A stretch of 64,000 bases of DNA. It comes from Streptomyces sp. TSRI0281 (lineage in GTDB: Bacteria > Actinomycetota > Actinomycetes > Streptomycetales > Streptomycetaceae). Positions 57,834-64,000 of the stretch are shown here, in pieces. Position 1 is the stretch's first letter; each line of letters starts with the position of its first letter. Location: contig NZ_LWLE01000011.1 in NCBI RefSeq assembly GCF_001905125.1, forward strand, positions 97,555-161,554. The letters run 5' to 3'. A program made the position numbers and the translations under genes. Under the pieces are notes generated by a model. That model saw nothing but the letters and a program-made list of their open reading frames with translations. It was not told the DNA's origin and did no database searches.

Positions 57834-58751
57834 ATGACTTCATTCAGCGGCCACGGCTCGACCACCCTTCACCCGCAGCGGTCCACCGTAGCCAATCACC
57901 TCGTTCGCAAGACCGACCCCACCGAAGTGCTCGTCACTGCGTGGCACGGCGTCTCGGACACCGAGCACGTCGTCACCACCGAATGGCCCTGCTCACACCC
58001 GTTCTATACCCCGGAGCAGGAGACCCACAGCCCGCTGCTCTTCACCGAGAGCACACGGCAGGCCCTGGCGCTCCTGTCCCACACCGAGTTCGGCATCCCC
58101 CTGGACCACCGTCTGGGCTGGGAGTACATCAGCTGCTCCACCACCCCCGAGGGACTGCGTACGGCAGGGTCCCCGGCGGAGGTGGAACTTCACATCACCC
58201 ACACCTCCGTGAGCCGGCGCCGCCTCGGCTGCGCCCGTCTGACCGCGGAGATCGAGGCCACCCGCGACGGGGTGCGGATGGGCAGCGCCCAGATCAGGTA
58301 CACCGCCTACCCGGAAGCGGTCTACCGCCGGCTGCGCGGGCGGTACGCCGGTGCGGCCGAGTCCTGCGCGAGAGCGATGCCACCCGGCCGCCCGGTGTCC
58401 CCCGCCCTGGTCGGCCGGGAGTCCGACAGCGATGTGGTCCTCAGCCCGACGACCCGCGCCGATCTGTGGTTCCTGCGGGCCGACCTCACCCATTCCGTGC
58501 TGTTCGACCACCCGCACGACCACATCCCGGGCATGGTGCTCCTGGAGGCGTTCAGCCAGGCCACCACATCGCTCTGCGCACCGCGGCGGATCCGGCCCCT
58601 GTCCTTCGACGCGGTCTTCAAGCGGTACGTGGAACTCGACCAGCCCTGCCTGATCGAGGCGGAGGCGCTCACCCGTTCCAGCATCAAGCTGGTCGCCACG
58701 CAGGGCGACACGGTCACCGCGTCGGCGATGGTCACCACCGCACCCGCGTAG
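57834..58751 (+). CDS. AfsA-type gamma-butyrolactone synthase
   Basis: A 305-residue AfsA/ScbA protein with two A-factor (hotdog-like) repeats. The first spans about residues 20-165 (HLVRKTDPTEVLVTAW, HPFYTPEQETHSPLLFTESTRQA, HTEFGIPLDHRLGWEYIS). The second is in the C-terminal half (LVGRESDSDVVLSP, LRADLTHSVLFDHPHDHIPGMVLLEAFSQA). It condenses a beta-ketoacyl chain with dihydroxyacetone phosphate. ATG 57834 has GGGGAG eight bases upstream; in-frame GTGs at 57825 and 57831 are possible. It is divergent from its receptor gene. Confidence 0.92.
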   Translation: MTSFSGHGSTTLHPQRSTVANHLVRKTDPTEVLVTAWHGVSDTEHVVTTEWPCSHPFYTPEQETHSPLLFTESTRQALALLSHTEFGIPLDHRLGWEYISCSTTPEGLRTAGSPAEVELHITHTSVSRRRLGCARLTAEIEATRDGVRMGSAQIRYTAYPEAVYRRLRGRYAGAAESCARAMPPGRPVSPALVGRESDSDVVLSPTTRADLWFLRADLTHSVLFDHPHDHIPGMVLLEAFSQATTSLCAPRRIRPLSFDAVFKRYVELDQPCLIEAEALTRSSIKLVATQGDTVTASAMVTTAPA

Positions 58752-59170
58752 CCGACTCCGCAGCAACCGCGCGGCACATACGGCACCCACGGCACCCGCA
58801 CCGGCCGTTCCCTGCCCACCGACGCACACCGTCCGAACACATTTCTGACACACATATGGGGACAGGCGTCGACAACTAAACCGAGTACCCGTTATGTTAT
58901 TTCCGTTCCGCAGCCATCACGCGGTGGGAACGGCCACCGTGGTACTCGCGCCTTGCTCGGCACATGGTCTGGCCCTTGAGTCGCTTCGGTCGCTGAGAGG
59001 AAGCGCATTGCCCCTTCACCTGGAGTTTCACGGAAGTGGGTCGGGACCGCGCACCTCTCACCCCTGTCATGGAAAACCCGCCGTGAACCGTGGGCCCGCC
59101 GAAAAGGCGCGGAGCCCACGGACCACACGATTACGGCGGACGTCCGCTCGGCCGACGGCGGGGAGAGACC
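58752..59170. other. Intergenic region before primase gene
   Basis: A 419-bp gap between the butyrolactone locus and mobile-type DNA. It contains an AT-rich spot CGTTATGTTATTTCCG near 58890 and short GGCACCCAC-type words near 58780. Frames through it are short or low-complexity and none has a convincing ribosome-binding site. It may contain the boundary of an integrated element; no att-like direct repeat could be identified by eye. Confidence 0.4.
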
Positions 59171-60844
59171 GTGGCTGAGGGCATCAGACACGAGGCGGAA
59201 GCTGCCCTCGCCCGGCAGAACACCGCCAAGGAGCCCGGACGAGAGAACCGGCTCCTCCAGATCGTGCACAGTGCCCCCGCCGATCCGGCCGATCCGGCCG
59301 CCCCGGCCGACCGTCCACGGCCGGCCGGTATCCGGCAGTCGTCCACCCGCAGAACCAAGAAACGCATCACCACTCCCCCGGATTCCGTCCGCACGGGCCT
59401 GTTCGGCCAGGCCGGGGCGCACCCGCACCCCGCAACACCCGAACAGGCCGATACGGCAGGGCTGTTGCCGGACACGCTGACGGACCGGGGCAGCGCGAAG
59501 CTCTTCGCCTCCCTGCACAGCCACCGGTTCCGCCATGTACCGGGCCTGGGCTGGTACCACTGGTCGGGCAGTCGCTGGCAGCTCGACGAGAACGAGTGCG
59601 TGCTCTGGGCGGCAGGGGAGATGGCCGAGTCCCTGGCCCTGTCCGACCCCTCCGGGACACACACGGCCGCGGCCCTGCGCCGCCACCGCCGACGGGCACT
59701 GTCGACGTCCGGCATCAGAGCCATGCTGGTGCAGGCGAGGTCGGCGCCGGGGATGGTGTTGAGTGCGGGGGTGCTGGACGCGGATCCGTATGTGCTGTGC
59801 ACTCCGGCGGGGGTGGTGGATCTGCGGTCGGGGGTGCTGCGGGTCCCGGACCCGGACCGGGACTTTCATTCACGGTCGACGTCGATCGGTCCGCGGCGGA
59901 TGCCGACCCCCCGCTGGGACCGGTTCCTGACCGACACGTTCGGCGACGACGACCAGGGCGCGGAAATGATCCGCTTCCTCCACCTCCTGCTGGGCTACTC
60001 CCTCACCGGCGACGTCGGAGCCCAGGTCATGCCATTCCTCTTCGGCTCCGGAAAAAACGGCAAATCGGTTCTCCTCGACGTCCTCATCAAACTCCTCGGC
60101 GACTACGCCGATGCCGCACCACCCGGCTTCCTCATGGCCCGCCCCTTCGAAGGCCACCCCACCGACCTCGCCGAACTCCACGGCCGCCGCGTCATCGTCT
60201 GCTCCGAAGTCAAACCCGGCGACCGCTTCGACGAAGCCCGCGTCAAACTCCTCACCGGCGGCGACCGCATCAAAGCCCGACGCATGCGCCAGGACTTCTT
60301 CTCCTTCGCCCCCACCCACAAACTCTGGCTCCTGGGCAACCACCGCCCCGAAGTCGGCACCGGCGGCTACGCCTTCTGGCGACGCATGCGCCTCATCCCC
60401 TTCGAACGCGTCGTCTCCGACCACCGCAAAATCGACAACCTCGCCGACATCCTCGTCACCGAAGAAGGACCCGGCATCCTCAACTGGCTCATCACCGGAG
60501 CCCACCACTACCTCAACAGCCCCCGCGACCTCACCGGACCCGAAACCGTCCGCATCGCCACCACCGCCTACGCCGAAACCGAAGACCACACCGGCCGATT
60601 CCTCAACGAATGCTGCACCCACCAACCCCACCACCGCGTCGAACAAGCCCACCTCTACAACGCCTACAAAACCTGGTGCAGGCTGGAGGACACGAGCCCC
60701 GTCTCGTCGAGGGCCTTCGCCGGCCGGGTCCGCGAATCGGTCGGCCTCGCCGATCACCGCGTGATGCTGCTGTCGAACCAGCGCAAGTACTACCCCGGCA
60801 TCGGTCTTCTGACGGACAGTGAGTTCCTGCCCGAGCCGCAGTGA
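59171..60844 (+). CDS. P4-type primase/helicase (phage or plasmid replication protein)
   Basis: A 557-residue D5/P4-type protein. The N-terminal 100 residues are a Pro/Ala linker. Next is GLGWYHWSGSRWQLDENECV, the D5-N domain, then the SF3 helicase: VMPFLFGSGKNGKSVLLDVLIKLLG (Walker A GSGKNGKS), GRRVIVCSEVKPGDRF (Walker B region) and FAPTHKLWLLGNHRPEV (motif C). The C-terminus is a winged-helix-like region ending NQRKYYPGIG. GGGGAGAG precedes GTG 59171. DNA from about 60050 to 60683 uses many AAA/GAA codons, unlike its flanks, and its last 57 bp (60627-60683) are identical to an inverted copy at the window end. Confidence 0.85.
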   Translation: MAEGIRHEAEAALARQNTAKEPGRENRLLQIVHSAPADPADPAAPADRPRPAGIRQSSTRRTKKRITTPPDSVRTGLFGQAGAHPHPATPEQADTAGLLPDTLTDRGSAKLFASLHSHRFRHVPGLGWYHWSGSRWQLDENECVLWAAGEMAESLALSDPSGTHTAAALRRHRRRALSTSGIRAMLVQARSAPGMVLSAGVLDADPYVLCTPAGVVDLRSGVLRVPDPDRDFHSRSTSIGPRRMPTPRWDRFLTDTFGDDDQGAEMIRFLHLLLGYSLTGDVGAQVMPFLFGSGKNGKSVLLDVLIKLLGDYADAAPPGFLMARPFEGHPTDLAELHGRRVIVCSEVKPGDRFDEARVKLLTGGDRIKARRMRQDFFSFAPTHKLWLLGNHRPEVGTGGYAFWRRMRLIPFERVVSDHRKIDNLADILVTEEGPGILNWLITGAHHYLNSPRDLTGPETVRIATTAYAETEDHTGRFLNECCTHQPHHRVEQAHLYNAYKTWCRLEDTSPVSSRAFAGRVRESVGLADHRVMLLSNQRKYYPGIGLLTDSEFLPEPQ

Positions 60845-60901
60845 ACGGCGGCCCCGGGCCGCGGTGTTCGGGTCACCGGCTCCGGGCCGGCACCCCTCGT
60901 G

Positions 60902-60956
60902 GATTATCACGGCGTGATAATCCACCGCCGGTCCGGATTATCACGCCGTGATAATC
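60902..60956. promoter_or_regulatory. Two 21-bp palindromes, GATTATCAC-GNC-GTGATAATC
   Basis: GATTATCACGG-CGTGATAATC at 60902-60922 and GATTATCACGC-CGTGATAATC at 60936-60956 differ only at the centre and start 34 bp apart. Their AT-rich arms contrast with the context. They lie between the primase stop and the end of the convergent small gene. They could be iteron-like replication or partition sites or a repressor operator. Confidence 0.7.
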
Positions 60957-60979
60957 GGCGGTTGGCCCCGCCCCTGCAT

Positions 60980-61381
60980 CTACTTCGGCCGGGTGATGCC
61001 CAGTTCACGCATGGCGGTGGAGGGCGGCCCGCCCTCGGAACGCTCCGTCTTGTAGCCCTTCGTCCCCGGGGCCAGGGTCCGGGGATCGACCGACTCGGAC
61101 GGCGCGCCGGTCGCGTACAGGCCCTCGGGGTCGATGTCCCGGTCGTGCGGCAGCAGCCAGAACACCCGCCGCCGGAACGTCCCCGACGAACGCGACGCCT
61201 TGGCCTCCGGTCCCAGGACCGCGTATCCGACCATGCGTCCGTCGCGGTGGTAGGCGGGTTTCCCGCGCCGGGTGGGCAGCCGGTCCAGGCTCTGCCGTAC
61301 GTAGTCCAGTACGGACACGTCCTCCAGCCAGACCAGCTCCGCCTCGTCGCTGATCTCTTCCTCGTCGATCAGAGCACTCAC
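60980..61381 (-). CDS. DUF6009-like small protein, copy 1
   Basis: A 133-residue acidic-then-basic protein starting MSALIDEEEISDEAELVWLED, with VRQSLDRLPTRRGKPAY, GTFRRRVFWLLPHDRD and KGYKTERSEGGPPSTAMREL. I associate it from memory with DUF6009, which is common on Streptomyces plasmids and integrated elements; its function is unknown. The start is a GTG at 61381 with GGAGGAGG upstream. It is nearly identical to the protein at 63392-63793. Confidence 0.75.
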   Translation of the reverse strand: MSALIDEEEISDEAELVWLEDVSVLDYVRQSLDRLPTRRGKPAYHRDGRMVGYAVLGPEAKASRSSGTFRRRVFWLLPHDRDIDPEGLYATGAPSESVDPRTLAPGTKGYKTERSEGGPPSTAMRELGITRPK

Positions 61382-61391
61382 TCTGCCTCCT

Positions 61392-61433
61392 CCTCGACGA
61401 GCCGTCGCACTGACTCATTCTGACACCCGGCCC
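61392..61433 (-). pseudogene. Remnant of a primase C-terminus
   Basis: Upstream of this DUF6009-like gene the minus strand retains CTCGTCGAGGAGGAGGCAGA and, 13 bases earlier, GGTGTCAGAATGA. Both pieces also occur at the end of the second primase copy (63790-64000), but there they are separated by about 110 bp. The intervening coding DNA is deleted here, leaving a scar. Confidence 0.5.
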
Positions 61434-61502
61434 CGGCCGGGGGGCAGCCCGGCGGCACATGCCTCACCCGGACGGGGCCGAGCGGCAGGGGCGGACGTGG
61501 CA

Positions 61503-61542
61503 CCGGTGCCGGTGCCGGACATCGTCACGGCACCGGCACCGG
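61503..61542 (-). terminator. Hairpin after membrane protein gene
   Basis: CCGGTGCCGGTGCCG (61503-61517) pairs perfectly with CGGCACCGGCACCGG (61528-61542), starting 22 bp beyond the membrane-protein stop. Confidence 0.8.
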
Positions 61543-61563
61543 CCGGTCAGATCTCCCTTCCGG

Positions 61564-62523
61564 TCACGCCGCCCACGGCGCGATCGGGTACCAGGGGATG
61601 ATCTCGCGGCGCGCGAGCATCCTGACGTCCCAGTAGAGGAAGGTGAAGACGCCCGCGACGATCAGAGTCACCGCCGTCACGGCGGCCATCCGCCCCGGCT
61701 TCGCGATCATCCAGGCGGCCAGCCGGCCACCGGCGAAGTACGCCATCAGGAAGAAGAGCACCGCGATGATCACGACGTTGCCGACCGACTGGAGCACGAA
61801 GACCGCCGCCCCGTAGAACGGGTTGCCGCTCTCGGCCGCATCGCGGAAGAGCTGCCGGAAGAGCGGATACGGCCGGCCGACGAGGAAGCCGCCGACCAGC
61901 ACACCCATGAACACCGTCTGGGCGTGGGGGAAGCGGCGGGCCGCCTTCGCGAACGGATCACGGACGTACCCCAGCGAGCTCAGCCCCAGGTAGAGCATCG
62001 CCAGCCCGATGACCCCGAACGTGATCATCGACTGGAGGGAACGCCCCGACAGCACCCCCGGCGCGGCCTGCGCCTCGGAGAACTGCGGCATCGACGTACC
62101 CACCAGGCCGACCACCGCGCCGTACACGGCGGAGACCACGGCCATTCCGAGGAAGAGCCAGCCGAGTGGCTTGAGCGCCTGGACGGCCCGGCCCGTACGG
62201 CTGTTCATGGTGCCCAGCATCGGGGCGACCGTGCCGAACACCGCGATGTTGCACGCGGTGAACGTCCCGGCGAGACCCGAGGTGAAGGCGAAGGCCGTCC
62301 CGGCCGCCACCGAGGCGAGCGAGGACGTCTCCGGATCATGTCCGAGGATCGAACCGGCTATGTTGCCACCCACGGTCTTGTCGACGAACTCGGCCGACCA
62401 GATCACGGTCAGGAGGAATCCGGCGACCGTACTGAGGATCAGCAGCAGTCCGCGCCGCCGCACCTCGTCCTCTCCCCCGAGGGCCGCACGTTCACGAACC
62501 GGTAATGCATCGATACGTGCCAC
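61564..62523 (-). CDS. Polytopic membrane protein, possibly CcdA/DsbD-like
   Basis: A 319-residue protein with about seven hydrophobic helices (LLLILSTVAGFLLTVIW, LAGTFTACNIAVFGTVAPML, LFLGMAVVSAVYGAVVGLVG, ITFGVIGLAMLYLGL, VLQSVGNVVIIAVLFFLMAYF, AVTAVTLIVAGVFTFLYW). The LAGTFTACN stretch in an early helix is reminiscent of cytochrome c biogenesis CcdA-type proteins, but only one such cysteine is seen. AAGGAG lies seven bases before the GTG at 62523. It is divergent from the AhpD-like gene, with 231 bp between them. Confidence 0.55.
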   Translation of the reverse strand: MARIDALPVRERAALGGEDEVRRRGLLLILSTVAGFLLTVIWSAEFVDKTVGGNIAGSILGHDPETSSLASVAAGTAFAFTSGLAGTFTACNIAVFGTVAPMLGTMNSRTGRAVQALKPLGWLFLGMAVVSAVYGAVVGLVGTSMPQFSEAQAAPGVLSGRSLQSMITFGVIGLAMLYLGLSSLGYVRDPFAKAARRFPHAQTVFMGVLVGGFLVGRPYPLFRQLFRDAAESGNPFYGAAVFVLQSVGNVVIIAVLFFLMAYFAGGRLAAWMIAKPGRMAAVTAVTLIVAGVFTFLYWDVRMLARREIIPWYPIAPWAA

Positions 62524-62754
62524 AGCGGGACTCCTTGTCAGCTGTCGGACGGGTGACAGCGTAGAGAGGGCGGAAGGCCGTTCGGTTCTTCGAGGGTGCC
62601 GAATACCCGTACGCCGTCCGGAAAGAACACGGAGCGGCGGAGGAAGAATGCCGACGGCGGGCCGAACTGCCGTCAGCACCACAGGGGTTGCGCGCAAACG
62701 CCGTAGTCAGGAGCATGAGCGTCTCCCGCTCGTGCGACTCATGAGGATGTCTCT

Positions 62755-63345
62755 GTGCCACACATCACGATCACCAACGACCTGCCCGGCATCCGCGGTC
62801 TGATGGCCCACCGCCGGGACACCGCCGCGCCGCTCAACCACCTCGCCAACACGCTGCTACGGGAGCCGGCCTTCCTCAGCCCCGGAGAGCGCGAGCTGAT
62901 CGCGGCGTACGTCTCCCACCTGAACAGCACGCCCTTCTGCTCGGGGACGCACGGTGCGGCGGCCGCCGCCCAGCTCGACGGCGGCCAGGACACGGTGGAG
63001 GCCGTGTTCGCCGGCCCGGACAGCGCACCGGTCACGCCCCGGCTGCGGGCCCTGCTGCGGATCGCGGCCGAGGTGCAGCGGCAGGCCCGTCCGGTGTCCG
63101 ACGACGCGGTGGCCGCCGCCCGCGCCGAAGGTGCCGAGGACAACGACATCCACGACACCGTGCTGATCGCCGCGGCCTTCTGCATGTACAACCGCTACGT
63201 CAGCTGCCTGGCCACCGAACTCCCGGCCGAGGACAGCTACTACGGCGATGCGGCCGACCGCATCGTGGGACAGGGCTACGGCACGGGCTACCCGCCGGCC
63301 GGCTCCCAGGACGCCGCTCCGGCAGCCGAGGCCCTCACCACCTGA
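62755..63345 (+). CDS. AhpD-like protein, paralogue of 22293-22826
   Basis: A 196-residue AhpD/CMD-family protein: GERELIAAYVSHLNSTPFCSGTHGAAAAAQL (Cys-x3-His) and DTVLIAAAFCMYNRYVSC. It aligns without gaps over about 175 residues with the protein at 22293-22826, sharing well over half the residues, plus an Ala-rich C-terminal extension. The GTG start at 62755 is chosen by that alignment. Two paralogues in one 64-kb window imply duplication or co-inheritance. Confidence 0.8.
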   Translation: MPHITITNDLPGIRGLMAHRRDTAAPLNHLANTLLREPAFLSPGERELIAAYVSHLNSTPFCSGTHGAAAAAQLDGGQDTVEAVFAGPDSAPVTPRLRALLRIAAEVQRQARPVSDDAVAAARAEGAEDNDIHDTVLIAAAFCMYNRYVSCLATELPAEDSYYGDAADRIVGQGYGTGYPPAGSQDAAPAAEALTT

Positions 63346-63391
63346 CCGGTGCGCACCACCCGACCGGTGCGCACCGCCGCCCCTCCCCCGC

Positions 63392-63793
63392 TCACAGCGG
63401 AAGCGTTATGCCCAGTTCCCGCATGGCGGTGGAGGGCGGCCCGCCCTCGGAACGCTCCGTCTTGTAGCCCTTGGTACGGGCGGTCAGGGTGCCCGGGTCC
63501 ACGGCTTCGGCGGGTGCCCCGGTGGCGTAGAGGCCCTCGGGGTCGGTGTCCCGGTCGTGGGGCAGGAGCCAGAAGACGCGGCGGCGGAAGGTCCCGGAGG
63601 ACCTCGACGACTTGGCCTGCGGGCTGAGCAGGGCGTATCCGACCATGCGTCCGTCGCGGTGGTAGGCGGGCTTGCCGCGCCGGGTGGGCAGCCGGTCCAG
63701 GCTCTGCCGTACGTAGTCCAGTACGGACACGTCCTCCAGCCAGACCAGCTCCGCCTCGTCGCTGATCTCTTCCTCGCCGATCAGAGCACTCAC
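63392..63793 (-). CDS. DUF6009-like small protein, copy 2
   Basis: A 133-residue near-duplicate of the protein at 60980-61381. The first 60 codons differ by only a few bases, and the C-terminal third is more diverged (for example TLTARTKGYKTERS versus TLAPGTKGYKTERS). Its GTG start at 63793 overlaps the stop of the primase copy by four bases (GTGA), so here the primase-DUF6009 operon is intact, unlike at copy 1. Confidence 0.75.
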   Translation of the reverse strand: MSALIGEEEISDEAELVWLEDVSVLDYVRQSLDRLPTRRGKPAYHRDGRMVGYALLSPQAKSSRSSGTFRRRVFWLLPHDRDTDPEGLYATGAPAEAVDPGTLTARTKGYKTERSEGGPPSTAMRELGITLPL

Positions 63794-64000
63794 TCTGCCT
63801 CCTCCTCGACGAGCAGACCCACGCCCGGGTAGTACTTGCGCTGGTTCGACAGGATCATCTCCTTCGGCGACGAGAGCCCTGCCAGCTCTCGCACCCGAGC
63901 GGCGAACGCCCGGGAGGAGACAGCGGAAACGCCTTCATTCTGACACCAGGTTTTGTAGGCGTTGTAGAGGTGGGCTTGTTCGACGCGGTGGTGGGGTTGG
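63790..64000 (-). CDS. P4-type primase/helicase, second copy (partial, C-terminal)
   Basis: The last 70 codons of a second primase gene run into the window edge on the minus strand. The outermost 57 bases are identical to the reverse complement of 60627-60683. After the shared AAAACCTGGTG point the two genes diverge, then rejoin at SNQRKYYPG near the C-terminus. It is translationally coupled to the DUF6009-like copy 2. Confidence 0.8.
   Translation of the reverse strand, partial: QPHHRVEQAHLYNAYKTWCQNEGVSAVSSRAFAARVRELAGLSSPKEMILSNQRKYYPGVGLLVEEEAE

Overview
The window is high-GC actinobacterial DNA and almost certainly Streptomyces. Third codon positions are strongly G/C, GTG starts and 4-bp ATGA/GTGA gene overlaps are common, and terminators are GC hairpins without a U tract. 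The window also carries the gamma-butyrolactone (AfsA/ScbR-type) regulators typical of the genus. Most of it is an enediyne biosynthetic gene cluster that starts before base 1. All functional assignments come from reading the sequence and from memory of protein families; no database search was possible.

Layout. (1) 1-7.0 kb is tailoring: the end of an acyl-CoA-dehydrogenase-type flavoprotein, a P450, an FAD monooxygenase, an SgcJ/SnoaL-like protein, another acyl-CoA-dehydrogenase-like flavoprotein and an HpaB/SgcC-type hydroxylase. Short intergenic tandem repeats separate several of these. (2) 7.1-18.9 kb is an island with a different function, bordered by a broken acetyltransferase gene. It holds an NAD-dependent epimerase-like gene, a TPR regulator with its usual ATPase partner, and then a tightly overlapping operon: truncated glutamyl-tRNA reductase homologue, FAD dehydrogenase, nucleotidyltransferase, two radical SAM/SPASM enzymes, and a small Cys-rich ORF interrupted at a run of ten G. 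A second-type glutamyl-tRNA synthetase gene converges on it. I know no described pathway with this set, and it is the best candidate for a new system. (3) 19.2-31.5 kb holds a TPP enzyme, a methyltransferase, an AhpD-like protein, a 21-residue ORF, a stand-alone tandem carrier protein, an XRE-TPR regulator, a proline-dehydrogenase-like enzyme, a Sfp-type phosphopantetheinyl transferase, MetK and a second AhpD/CMD-like protein. Four copies of a 16-bp palindrome TGGCAA-N4-TTGCCA (some imperfect) lie in the promoter regions around the XRE-TPR regulator.

(4) 31.5-52.5 kb is the enediyne core: prephenate dehydrogenase, a TIGR03084-like protein, two TEBC thioesterases with different active-site residues, a GMC oxidoreductase with its small partner, StrR- and AraC-type activators, a P450, a flavin reductase, the 1937-residue enediyne PKS, UnbU, UnbV and two DUF1702 (UnbL) paralogues. 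The run from the second UnbL through the P450 is translationally overlapped or nearly so. A repeated GCAACTCAC motif occurs in several promoter regions here. (5) 52.1-58.8 kb is regulation: an HxlR regulator, two small membrane proteins, an IS701-type transposase-like gene, two TetR/ScbR-type receptors, an SDR and an AfsA-type butyrolactone synthase. (6) 59-64 kb is mobile-type DNA: a P4-type primase/helicase, two nearly identical small genes (DUF6009-like), a membrane protein, another AhpD paralogue and the start of a second, inverted primase copy.

How the parts may work together: the PKS, thioesterases and Unb proteins make the polyene/enediyne core. The P450s, flavoproteins and GMC enzyme oxidise it, and TyrA and MetK supply tyrosine and SAM. 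The Sfp-type enzyme could activate the tandem carrier protein, while the PKS carries its own phosphopantetheinyl transferase domain. StrR, AraC, XRE-TPR and butyrolactone receptors give layered control.
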